Assembly: GCF_900115115.1 (NCBI RefSeq)
Contig: NZ_FOVI01000004.1
Span: forward strand, 1-64,000
Direction of reading: 5' to 3'
DNA from: Paenimyroides ummariense
Lineage (GTDB): Bacteria > Bacteroidota > Bacteroidia > Flavobacteriales > Flavobacteriaceae
Length of the DNA: 64,000 nucleotides
The translations under genes and the position numbers were made by a program. Below the pieces are notes generated by a model. It saw nothing but the letters and a program-made list of their open reading frames with translations, searched no databases and had not been told where the DNA came from. Shown here piece by piece: positions 44,996-53,093 of this stretch (the first letter of the stretch is position 1; every line of letters starts with the position of its first letter).

Positions 44996-45732
44996 TGAAA
45001 ATTGTAATTATTGAAGACGAAAAGCCAGCTGCACGTTTACTAAAACGTAAGGTTGAAAACCTGAATTGTGAAGTTATCGCCGTGCTATCGTCGGTCACAG
45101 AAAGTATCGAATGGTTTTTACAAAACGAACATCCAGATTTGGTTTTGGTTGATATTCAATTATCCGACGGTTTATCGTTTGAAATTTTTGAACAGGTAGA
45201 AATTAAGAGTTCTGTCATTTTCACTACTGCTTATGATGAATATGCATTAAAAGCATTTAAACTGAATAGTATTGATTATTTACTAAAACCAATTGATGAA
45301 AACGAACTGAAAGCAGCCATTGAAAAGTTTTTATCGTTGCAAAATAAAACAATTTTTAATCAGCAAAGTTTAAACAATGTTTACAGCAGCAATTTCAAAA
45401 AACGATTTGTTGTTAAAACCGGAAACATCATAAAAATTATCGATGTTAATGATATTGAATGTTTTTATAGTGCCTTTAAAAGTAGTTTTTTAACAACAAT
45501 TGAGAATAGATCTTTTAGTTTAGATGATAGCATGGAAACTATTGAAAAAGAAGTTGATAAAGAATGTTTTTTTAGAGTAAATCGTCAATTCATCATCAAC
45601 CTAAAAGCAATTAAAGAAATAAGTGTTTACAGTAATTCACGTTTAAAAATCAGTTTGAATAATTATAAAGAAGAAGAAATTATTGTAAGTAGAGAAAAGG
45701 TTCAGGCGTTTAAAGAATGGATTAGTAGATAA
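44995..45732 (+). CDS. LytTR-family response regulator
   Basis: 245 aa. Receiver domain (about 1-115) with phospho-acceptor Asp in LVLVDIQLSDGLSFEIF, TTAYDEYALKAFKLNSIDYLLKP, and a C-terminal LytTR DNA-binding domain (about 140-245; KRFVVKTGNIIKIIDVNDIECFYS, ECFFRVNRQFIINLKAIKEI). It starts 1 bp into the stop of the 2TM gene. Regulon unknown; the thioredoxin gene 45 bp further on may be included. Confidence 0.9.
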   Translation: MKIVIIEDEKPAARLLKRKVENLNCEVIAVLSSVTESIEWFLQNEHPDLVLVDIQLSDGLSFEIFEQVEIKSSVIFTTAYDEYALKAFKLNSIDYLLKPIDENELKAAIEKFLSLQNKTIFNQQSLNNVYSSNFKKRFVVKTGNIIKIIDVNDIECFYSAFKSSFLTTIENRSFSLDDSMETIEKEVDKECFFRVNRQFIINLKAIKEISVYSNSRLKISLNNYKEEEIIVSREKVQAFKEWISR

Positions 45733-45776
45733 TTTCATTTAAAAATTATTAGTAATTTAGATCAAATTTTTAAACA

Positions 45777-46274
45777 ATGAAAAACTATATATTTTCTTTA
45801 CTTTTTATCGGATTTCTTTTTAATTCAATCGATGTAACAGCTCAAAAAAACAGTGCAGTTTCCGAAAAAAAATCATTAGAAAAACCATACAATCCAAACG
45901 ATAATGCTCAACAAAAAATTGATGCTTTATTAAAACAAGCTAAAAAAGAAAAGAAAAACGTAATTCTACAAGCTGGTGGAAATTGGTGCGGGTGGTGCTT
46001 ACTTTTTAATGATTTCATTAAAACTAATGTAAAAGTTAAAAAGGAATTACAAAGCAATTTTTTATACTATCACTTAAATTTTTCAAAAGAAAATAAAAAC
46101 GAAGCTGTTTTTAAAAAATATGCTCCAAATGGCGATAAATTGGGTTATCCATTTTTTATTGTTCTTAATAGCAGCGGTAAAGTTTTAAAAGTTCAAGAAA
46201 GCGGAAATTTAGAAGAAGGTAAAGGTTACAATGAAACAAAAGTAATAAACTTCTTAAAATCGGTAAAACCATAA
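45777..46274 (+). CDS. Secreted thioredoxin-like protein
   Basis: 165 aa, signal peptide (about 1-22, SIDVTAQ). Thioredoxin_7/DUF255-type fold with NVILQAGGNWCGWCLLFNDF; redox pair Cys71-Cys74 (WCGWC), and cis-Pro in KLGYPFFIVL. Periplasmic disulfide reductase or isomerase by family. Close to the LytTR regulator and possibly co-transcribed. Confidence 0.82.
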   Translation: MKNYIFSLLFIGFLFNSIDVTAQKNSAVSEKKSLEKPYNPNDNAQQKIDALLKQAKKEKKNVILQAGGNWCGWCLLFNDFIKTNVKVKKELQSNFLYYHLNFSKENKNEAVFKKYAPNGDKLGYPFFIVLNSSGKVLKVQESGNLEEGKGYNETKVINFLKSVKP

Positions 46275-46360
46275 ATAGTTGCAGATTTTTCAATTAAAAT
46301 AAATCTCCCATAAATTTTTAAATAATTTTTCTAAAAAACGCCGTTTTTCGTTAATAATTA

Positions 46361-46368
46361 TAAATTTG
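46361..46368 (+). promoter_or_regulatory. -7 box of lysA
   Basis: TAAATTTG, 24 bp before the ATG at 46393. Confidence 0.5.
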
Positions 46369-46392
46369 CATCTTCAACAACAATTTTAAAAA

Positions 46393-47601
46393 ATGGATAC
46401 AAATTTATTATTAAACATTGCACAGCAATATGGCTGTCCGGTGTATGTTTACGACGGTAACACAATTGAAAATCAATTTCAACGTTTACAGGATGCGTTT
46501 AAACAAGTAAAAAAATTAAAAATCAATTATGCGGCTAAAGCATTAACCAACATTTCCGTTTTAAAGTTGTTGAAGAAGAAGGGCAGTGGGTTAGACACCG
46601 TATCTATACAGGAAGTTTTATTAGGATTAGAAGCAGGTTTTTCTCCAGATGACATCATGTTTACGCCTAACGGAGTTTCTTTAGAAGAGATCGAAGAAGC
46701 TGTACAATTAGGTGTTCACATTAATATTGATAATCTTTCGATTTTAGAACAGTTTGGTGCTAAACATCCTGATATTCCGGTATGTGTGCGTATCAATCCT
46801 CATGTAATGGCTGGTGGAAACAGCAATATTTCTGTTGGTCATATCGACAGTAAATTCGGAATTTCTGTTCATCAAACGCCACATATTTTAAGAATTATCG
46901 AAAATACCAAAATGAAGGTTAACGGAATCCATATGCACACGGGTTCTGATATTTTAGATATCGAAGTATTTTTATATGCTTCTGAAATTTTGTTTGAAAC
47001 CGCTAAACAATTCAAAAATCTTGATTTTATTGATTTCGGAAGCGGCTTCAAAGTTCCATACAAAGAAGGAGATTTAGAAACGGATATTGAAGAATTAGGC
47101 GAAAAATTAACGGTTCGTTTCAATGAATTCTGTAAAGATTATGGTAAAAATTTAACTTTGGTTTTTGAACCTGGTAAGTTTTTAGTTTCACAAGCGGGTT
47201 ATTTTTTAGCTAAAGTAAACGTTGTTAAGCAAACAACATCAACTGTTTTTGCAGGTGTTGATTCTGGTTTTAACCATTTAATTCGCCCAATGTTTTACAA
47301 TTCGTATCATCATATCACAAATATTTCAAATGTCAACGGTAAGCAGCGCTTTTATTCGGTGGTTGGATACATTTGTGAAACAGATACTTTTGCAAGCAAC
47401 CGTAAAATTGCTGAAATTAGTGAAGGCGATATTTTGTGTTTTCACAATGCAGGAGCTTACTGTTTTTCAATGACATCGAACTACAATTCCCGTTTTAAAC
47501 CGGCAGAAGTTTTGTTTTATAATGATGCTGTTCATTTAATTAGAAAACGCGAAACCATGGCAGATCTGCTTCAAAACCAAATTGCGGTTAATTTTGACTA
47601 A
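46393..47601 (+). CDS. lysA: Diaminopimelate decarboxylase
   Basis: 402 aa, fold-type III PLP decarboxylase. PLP Lys49 (NYAAKALTN), FDNLS-type NIDNLSILEQF, HMHTGSDI, phosphate-binding FGSGFKVPY, FEPGKFLV and CETDTFA (specificity helix and active-site Cys). It makes L-lysine from meso-DAP, the last step of lysine synthesis. A saccharopine-type lysine-catabolic enzyme occurs at 62652. Monocistronic with its own terminator. Confidence 0.92.
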   Translation: MDTNLLLNIAQQYGCPVYVYDGNTIENQFQRLQDAFKQVKKLKINYAAKALTNISVLKLLKKKGSGLDTVSIQEVLLGLEAGFSPDDIMFTPNGVSLEEIEEAVQLGVHINIDNLSILEQFGAKHPDIPVCVRINPHVMAGGNSNISVGHIDSKFGISVHQTPHILRIIENTKMKVNGIHMHTGSDILDIEVFLYASEILFETAKQFKNLDFIDFGSGFKVPYKEGDLETDIEELGEKLTVRFNEFCKDYGKNLTLVFEPGKFLVSQAGYFLAKVNVVKQTTSTVFAGVDSGFNHLIRPMFYNSYHHITNISNVNGKQRFYSVVGYICETDTFASNRKIAEISEGDILCFHNAGAYCFSMTSNYNSRFKPAEVLFYNDAVHLIRKRETMADLLQNQIAVNFD

Positions 47602-47634
47602 AGATTAAGTAACATTTATTTAATATGTATAGAG

Positions 47635-47662
47635 TAGGCAAACGTATAGTTTGCCTATTTTT
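47635..47662 (+). terminator. lysA terminator
   Basis: TAGGCAAAC, loop GTATA, GTTTGCCTA then TTTTT. The T tract is also the -7 box of the next gene. Confidence 0.85.
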
Positions 47663-47663
47663 G
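47656..47663 (+). promoter_or_regulatory. -7 box of the alkaline phosphatase gene, overlapping the lysA terminator
   Basis: TATTTTTG with its first bases inside the hairpin arm and the T run as its centre; ATG at 47681 is 17 bp downstream. Confidence 0.55.
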
Positions 47664-47680
47664 TATAAAATATTTCAAAA

Positions 47681-49099
47681 ATGAAAAGAAGAAGTTTTTT
47701 TAAGTTAGGAAGCTTGGCTGCGTTGGGATCAACATTAGTAAATCCAATTGATACTTTTGCAGGAAATAACGATATATCAATAAATTCAACCAATAAAAAA
47801 GCCAAAAACATTATTTTTATGGTTAGTGACGGTATGAGTTCTGGAACGCTGAACCTTGCAAATATGTTTTCTAACCGCATACTTGGAAAAAATAGTAATT
47901 GGCTGCAACTTTATATTGATAATAAGGTTTCTCGCGGAATAATGGATATGGCATCGGCTTCATCAATCGTTACCGATTCTGCTGCTGCAAGTTCATCTTG
48001 GGGCGGTGGCGCTCGTGTAAATAACGGTTCATTGAACATTAGTCCGTCTGGTGAAGAAAATCTTCCTATCTGGCAAAAATTCAAGGCAAAAGGTAAAAAA
48101 GCGGGTTGCGTTACAACGGTTCCTATTACGCACGCAACTCCTGCCGGTTTTACGGTAGCTATGAAAAGTAGAAATGATCAGTCTGCAATTGCAGAAGAAT
48201 ATTTACGTATTGGTTACGATGTTTTGTTAGGTGGCGGACAAAAATATTTTGCTGCTGAACATCGTAAGGATAAAAAAGACATGTTCACTGCTTTTAGTCA
48301 ACAAAATTATGTGGTGGCAAAAAATAAATCAGATTTAAAAAATACTGATAAATCAAAAAAATTATTAGGTGTTTTTGATTTTGATGCACTTCCCTATCAA
48401 ATCGACAGAAAACAATCAGCAGAACTAACAAATACGATTCCTACTTTGGCTGAAATGACAGAGGTTGCGATCAATCAAATGAAAGATCATAATGAAGGAT
48501 TTGTGTTGCAGGTTGAATCAGGAAAAGTTGATTGGGCGGCACATGCAAACGATGTTTCGGCTTTAATTCACGAACAATTGCAGTTTGATGAAGCCATTGC
48601 GGTTGCTATGAAATTTGCCGAACAAGACAAAAATACGTTGGTTGTAATTACTACTGATCATGGGAATGCAAACCCGGGTATGATTTACGGTAAATATGCA
48701 AACGATCATTTCGATAGTTTGGCGAAATACAATTTTACAAATGAATATATTTTAAACAATATTAAGAATAATCAATCTGAAAGTCAGATAAAAGAGTTTA
48801 TCAAAAGTTCGATAAATGTTGAGTTGAATGATGAAGAAACTAAAACCATAGCATCATACTACAATGGGTTGAAAAAAGGCGATGACGGCTTGTACAATTA
48901 TAAACATTTGCCTTTTAGTGCTTTTGCAGAAATTCAGAAAAAATATAATTCCGTTGGATGGATTTCAATGGATCACTCGGCTGATTATGTAGAGGTAGCC
49001 ATGTTTGGTCCGGGAAATCATCTGCATAAACCGTTTATGAAAAATACCGATATGCACTATTTATTGTTGGAAGCTGCCGAAGTGGAAAACAAATTTTAG
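47681..49099 (+). CDS. Alkaline phosphatase, Tat-exported
   Basis: 472 aa. Twin-arginine signal KRRSFFKLG near the N terminus followed by a hydrophobic stretch (AALGSTLVNPIDTFA). Alkaline-phosphatase fold: VSDGMSSGTL (metal-binding Asp), nucleophile Ser in VTDSAAASSSWGGG, ESGKVDWAAHAND, TTDHGN and MDHSADYVEVAMFGPG (metal ligands). Export folded via Tat is consistent with metal loading in the cytoplasm. Phosphate-starvation regulation cannot be seen; the -7 box overlaps the lysA terminator. Confidence 0.9.
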   Translation: MKRRSFFKLGSLAALGSTLVNPIDTFAGNNDISINSTNKKAKNIIFMVSDGMSSGTLNLANMFSNRILGKNSNWLQLYIDNKVSRGIMDMASASSIVTDSAAASSSWGGGARVNNGSLNISPSGEENLPIWQKFKAKGKKAGCVTTVPITHATPAGFTVAMKSRNDQSAIAEEYLRIGYDVLLGGGQKYFAAEHRKDKKDMFTAFSQQNYVVAKNKSDLKNTDKSKKLLGVFDFDALPYQIDRKQSAELTNTIPTLAEMTEVAINQMKDHNEGFVLQVESGKVDWAAHANDVSALIHEQLQFDEAIAVAMKFAEQDKNTLVVITTDHGNANPGMIYGKYANDHFDSLAKYNFTNEYILNNIKNNQSESQIKEFIKSSINVELNDEETKTIASYYNGLKKGDDGLYNYKHLPFSAFAEIQKKYNSVGWISMDHSADYVEVAMFGPGNHLHKPFMKNTDMHYLLLEAAEVENKF

Positions 49100-49113
49100 T
49101 GTATTTTTGTTGA

Positions 49114-49683
49114 ATGAAAATTGCAGTAATAAACAATTACGACTCATTTGTACACAACATTATTCATTATCTGGAAAGTTTTGATGGTGTGGAAGTATCC
49201 GTTTTTTTAAACGATGAATTTTATTTGGAGCAATTACAAAGTTTCGATAAAATTGTTTTGTCGCCAGGTCCGGGAATTCCAAATGAAGCCGGACTTTTGT
49301 TGGATGTAATTGACTTTTATAAAGATAAAAAAAGTATTTTAGGCGTTTGTTTGGGACATCAGGCAATTGCCGAATATTTTGGATGTTCGCTTGTAAATTT
49401 AGATCAACCTTTACATGGAATTTCAACCAAACTACATATTATAGAAGATGATTTTTTATGGAATGATTTACAAGATGATATTTTTGTTGGGCATTATCAT
49501 TCTTGGTGTGTAAGTAAACAAAACCTATCAACAAGTATAATTGTTACTGCAATTGATGAATTAGGAAACACTATGGCATTGAGACACAAGGAATACGATA
49601 TTCGCGGAGTTCAGTTTCATCCCGAATCGGTTTTAACTCCACAAGGCAAACAGATCATTGAGAATTGGCTGAAAAATAACTAA
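49114..49683 (+). CDS. Glutamine amidotransferase subunit, PabA/TrpG type
   Basis: 189 aa class I amidotransferase. Catalytic Cys79 (LGVCLGHQAIAEYFG), His/Glu in GVQFHPESVLTPQG, and the substrate-side SPGPGIPNEAG. It supplies ammonia to a chorismate-binding subunit (aminodeoxychorismate or anthranilate synthase), which is not in the window, so PabA and TrpG cannot be told apart here. It follows the alkaline phosphatase by 14 bp, a mere transcription neighbour. Confidence 0.9.
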   Translation: MKIAVINNYDSFVHNIIHYLESFDGVEVSVFLNDEFYLEQLQSFDKIVLSPGPGIPNEAGLLLDVIDFYKDKKSILGVCLGHQAIAEYFGCSLVNLDQPLHGISTKLHIIEDDFLWNDLQDDIFVGHYHSWCVSKQNLSTSIIVTAIDELGNTMALRHKEYDIRGVQFHPESVLTPQGKQIIENWLKNN

Positions 49684-49686
49684 AAA

Positions 49687-49715
49687 AGAAAAACGATCTT
49701 ACTGATCGTTTTTCT
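49687..49715. terminator. Bidirectional terminator after pabA/trpG
   Basis: AAAAACGATC / GATCGTTTTT with A and T runs on both sides. It begins right after the amidotransferase stop and holds the stop codon and last codons of the convergent gene (stop at 49699). Confidence 0.85.
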
Positions 49716-51231
49716 TTTTCTTATGTTTAGCTTTTGCGTTTAGTTTAAAATAACTTAGAAAATCGCCTATATAAACATCACCTTTTGAAAAATATTTTTT
49801 TTCAGATGAACGTGAAGTGGCAAAAGGTGCTTTTTGCTTTTCATTATTATCAGTAGTTCCTATAATATAAAATCCTTCTTTTGTTGGCAGTGTTACACCC
49901 GCATCTCTACCTTCAAAACCATAAAAAGATGCATAATTTAGTGTAGTTCCGTCTAAAGATATAATCGAAGTATAAACGTCTGAATTTCCTCCTCCATATT
50001 TAGATTGGTACGCATTAATTGCTGGTAAATTATCTATGTTTTCTTCTTTAGCCATTAATGATGTAACAAATAGTTCATCTCCGTTTGTAAATAAATGCTC
50101 ACCTCCATGTGTAAAACTAGTCCATAATTTTTCTCCAGTTGAAGAAAATTTAGATATAGTATTATTATTTGCATTAGAAAAACGTTGTTTCAAATAGGCA
50201 TTTTCTGTTGCTAAATCTACATTTTTACTATAAATTCTATGTGTTGCCAATATATAAGCTTCATCACCAACAACAGCTAAACTATTATTGTTTAAAAGTG
50301 TATTACCTAACGTAACATTTGTATTATCTTCTCCAAAATAAGTGCTCCATAATCTTTCTCCATCAAAACTAAATTTTGAAAGAAAAACACTAAAAATATT
50401 TTCAAGGGATTTATTAGGGCGATAAATTTTTTCATGATGGCTGTTAGGTGTACCAAAATAGTTGCTAGACATAGTTGCTCCCATGTGATCACCATAAATA
50501 TATAAACCATTAGTACCTGCAGCAATACTTTTTATTGTAGAACTATCTTTAGAATAAAATGTACTCCAGATATGCTTACCATTTTTATCTAATTTACTTA
50601 TGACATCTTGATAGTCATTGTTAGAAGTTAGATCACCGTTTTTTTGAAAAAATGTGGGTGATGCAACTGTGTTTTTATTTCGTTTATTTAATACGTAAAT
50701 ATTATTTTGTGAATCGACTGCTAATGATGAGTTACTCGATAAAATATCATGAAAATAAGTAAACCAAATAACAGAGCCTTGCAAATTAATTTTAGCTAAA
50801 TAACTAGGCGCTAATTTAAAACCAAATATCAAGCTTTCACTATAGGCACCAGATGTTGCAAGGTTTTGTGCAACGGTTCTTCCTGAAATAATTAAATTAT
50901 TTTCAAAATCAAACTTTAAATTTTCAATAGTAGATAAGCCCTCTTCGCTATCAGAAATTTTATAAATAAGTTTTGGTTTAAGCTGATCCGGACGGTATTC
51001 ATAAATTTCATTTCCTTCTGCATTTACCAAATATAAATTCCCTGTTTCAGGATGTACTACGGTAACAAAAGAAACTGTTCTCACAATTGCTTTGTTAGGT
51101 GTGAAAGCCTTTGTAGTTTTGGTTGATATAGGTAATAAAGTTCCCCATTCACGTTTATACAAAGATTGTCCGTAATTTTCTGAAGTAGTAAATAGAACGA
51201 ATGCTGATATAAAAAATACTAATTTTCGCAT
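49699..51231 (-). CDS. Secreted SBBP-like beta-propeller protein
   Basis: 510 aa, signal peptide (about 1-21, TTSENYGQ). Repeats of about 50-60 residues of the SBBP type: YLAKINLQGSVIWFTYFHD, ISKLDKNGKHIWSTFYSKD, LSKFSFDGERLWSTYFGED and ISKFSSTGEKLWTSFTHGG, each a strand-turn of one propeller blade. Ends in a Lys-rich tail (KAKHKKKKNDQ), with no recognisable T9SS C-terminal domain. Probably outer surface or periplasm; ligand unknown. Confidence 0.8.
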   Translation of the reverse strand: MRKLVFFISAFVLFTTSENYGQSLYKREWGTLLPISTKTTKAFTPNKAIVRTVSFVTVVHPETGNLYLVNAEGNEIYEYRPDQLKPKLIYKISDSEEGLSTIENLKFDFENNLIISGRTVAQNLATSGAYSESLIFGFKLAPSYLAKINLQGSVIWFTYFHDILSSNSSLAVDSQNNIYVLNKRNKNTVASPTFFQKNGDLTSNNDYQDVISKLDKNGKHIWSTFYSKDSSTIKSIAAGTNGLYIYGDHMGATMSSNYFGTPNSHHEKIYRPNKSLENIFSVFLSKFSFDGERLWSTYFGEDNTNVTLGNTLLNNNSLAVVGDEAYILATHRIYSKNVDLATENAYLKQRFSNANNNTISKFSSTGEKLWTSFTHGGEHLFTNGDELFVTSLMAKEENIDNLPAINAYQSKYGGGNSDVYTSIISLDGTTLNYASFYGFEGRDAGVTLPTKEGFYIIGTTDNNEKQKAPFATSRSSEKKYFSKGDVYIGDFLSYFKLNAKAKHKKKKNDQ

Positions 51232-51292
51232 AATGATTTGTAAATCTAACCTTATAAACTAATAGGTAATTTATTAATAATGAATGTTTAAA

Positions 51293-51754
51293 TTAATCTT
51301 TCTTTTTCGGTTTGCCGTTATTAAATTTAACGTTTCCTAAAATATCTTTTTTTGTAGGACTTATAGTATTACTTTTTATTGTAGCATTGTTTTTACCTTC
51401 AAAAGCAGGTTTTGCAGTTGTTGGTTTTTTAGTAGCTGAAATTGCTTTAGGTTTATTTTCAACTTTAGGTTTGTCTGTTAATGCTACTTTAGATGCTGAA
51501 ATTTCTGCTAAAACATCTTTCGGATTTTTAGGATTTTCCTTAGTTCCTCGTAGATAAATAACCAAACCATTTAAAAAGTTACGTAAAATCTGATCTTGAC
51601 ATTCTACATATTTTGGGTGATCTTCTGTTCTAAAAAAATTGCCTATTTCTCCTTTAGAAATTCTAAAATCAACCAATTCTAAAATATCAAGAATTTGATC
51701 GTCTCTTAACTGTAAAGCAACTCGTAATTTTTTTAATATATCGTTGTTAGTCAT
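51293..51754 (-). CDS. DUF1456 (YehS-like) family protein
   Basis: 153 aa, soluble. DUF1456 repeat in the N half: NDILKKLRVALQLRDDQILDILELVDF, EIGNFFRTEDHPKYVECQDQILRNFLNGLVIYLRG; the C-terminal third (about 90-153) is a Lys/Ala/Thr-rich disordered tail (ATKKPTTAKPAFEGKNN). The family has no clear function. It has its own start close to the terminator of the LVIVD pair; probably a separate transcript. Confidence 0.75.
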   Translation of the reverse strand: MTNNDILKKLRVALQLRDDQILDILELVDFRISKGEIGNFFRTEDHPKYVECQDQILRNFLNGLVIYLRGTKENPKNPKDVLAEISASKVALTDKPKVENKPKAISATKKPTTAKPAFEGKNNATIKSNTISPTKKDILGNVKFNNGKPKKKD

Positions 51755-51777
51755 TTTTTTTATTTTTGTAAATATAC

Positions 51778-51805
51778 AAGAAAAAAGCTTTCTTAAAGAA
51801 AGCTT
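51778..51805 (-). terminator. Terminator of the LVIVD gene pair
   Basis: On the minus strand AAGCTTTCT / AGAAAGCTT followed by a T run (A run at 51778-51784); contains the LVIVD stop codon at 51804. Confidence 0.8.
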
Positions 51806-52562
51806 AGTAAGTAATATCGCTAATTGGTGTCAGTGTATTTGCAAAATCGCTGGCATTCCATTTAAATTGCGTGACTTTTTGTTCGCCAAAAGCATACATA
51901 ACATCGTTATAAATCACAACATCTTTAAATTTATGGTTTACCGATTTTACCAATACCGGTTCTGCTGGATTTGTAGTATCAAAAATCTTTAATTCATCAT
52001 CACAAATAATCAGAAAATTTTCATGAATTGCCAATCCTCGTGGATAGGTTAAATTTCTTTGATGGATAAGCTGTGGATTTTTAACATCGGCAATATCATA
52101 AACCATTAAGGTATTCAAATTATTTCCACAACCTGTATTAGAGTGCAGAGTTACATACGCATAACCTTCATTGGCAACCACTGGGTCACATGCCGTAAAA
52201 TGCTGTGCTTGTGATAAATATTTAGGATTTTCAGGATTGGAAACATCAAAAATAAACATTCCGTTTCGTGATCCCATAAACATTAAATCTCCCAAAGAAT
52301 AAATAGTTTCAATATCACGTCCAATGGTTACATCGTTCACTTTTACAGGATCGTTTGTGTTTGATATCTGAAAAACATGTAAATCTTGATGATCTACTGT
52401 GTATAAATAATTTCCTTTAATAGCAAAAACTGCCATTGATCCTCCTTTTCCTGTACCTTCTGAATTTGGTCCGCCAGAATCCGAACCATCGCTTGAACAA
52501 AATGTTAATGAAAAACACGTTGCCAATAAAAAACTAAATTTTAAAAACTTTTTCATAAACAT
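51804..52562 (-). CDS. LVIVD-repeat lipoprotein
   Basis: 252 aa, lipoprotein (lipobox LTFCSSDGSDSGG). LVIVD-like beta repeats: GNYLYTVDHQDLHVFQISNTNDPVKV, LGDLMFMGSRNGMFIFDVSNPENPKYL, EGYAYVTLHSNTGC, NFLIICDDELKIFDTTNPAEPVLV. Start set at the ATG overlapping the upstream stop (TAATG at 52562), so it is translationally coupled to the other LVIVD gene; the frame continues 4 codons upstream. Surface or periplasmic; function unknown. Confidence 0.75.
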   Translation of the reverse strand: MFMKKFLKFSFLLATCFSLTFCSSDGSDSGGPNSEGTGKGGSMAVFAIKGNYLYTVDHQDLHVFQISNTNDPVKVNDVTIGRDIETIYSLGDLMFMGSRNGMFIFDVSNPENPKYLSQAQHFTACDPVVANEGYAYVTLHSNTGCGNNLNTLMVYDIADVKNPQLIHQRNLTYPRGLAIHENFLIICDDELKIFDTTNPAEPVLVKSVNHKFKDVVIYNDVMYAFGEQKVTQFKWNASDFANTLTPISDITY

Positions 52563-53056
52563 TACGATTTCCAATCAACAATAATTTCATTTTGTCCTGC
52601 ACTATGTCCCCAACCATCCGGACTGATTTTTTGCGGGAACGTATTGGCAATGCGTTTATGTACCGTAACCGTACCATTGTTTATGGTAACTGCAACTAAA
52701 TCAACAGCCTGATTAATGTAAATGGTATTGTTTTTAATAGCCATATCGGTAGCACCGGGAACTTCTAAAAAGCCCGTTAACTGTGGCGTATTTGGATTTG
52801 AATTATCATAAATATGAAATCCTTTGTTTTCATCGGTAATAAAAATGTAAGAATCTTTTACGTATATTTTACCTGCTTTTGTCATGCTTTTTGGAGCCGA
52901 CATTTTTATCGAACTTTCCAGTTGCTGACGTGACATGTAAACAGGTTCGTAAGGTGAATAGCGTGATGGCGAATCATCTACCCGATAAATACAACTTTGC
53001 AACATTAAAGTTGCTACAAGTGGTACGGAATACAACAATAATTTTAAGTTTTTCAT
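52562..53056 (-). CDS. Small LVIVD-repeat lipoprotein
   Basis: 164 aa, lipoprotein (lipobox MLQSCIYRV). Two visible repeats: GKIYVKDSYIFITDENKGFHIYDNSNPNTPQLTG and NNTIYINQAVDLVAVTINN. It lies 38 bp after uvrB, so it could be the second gene of that transcript, but the functions are unrelated. Partner of the overlapping gene 51804-52562; each alone is too short for a full propeller, so they may form one together. Confidence 0.7.
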   Translation of the reverse strand: MKNLKLLLYSVPLVATLMLQSCIYRVDDSPSRYSPYEPVYMSRQQLESSIKMSAPKSMTKAGKIYVKDSYIFITDENKGFHIYDNSNPNTPQLTGFLEVPGATDMAIKNNTIYINQAVDLVAVTINNGTVTVHKRIANTFPQKISPDGWGHSAGQNEIIVDWKS

Positions 53057-53093
53057 GTTTTAAGTATATTTTGGTTAAAAATATAAAAAATAC

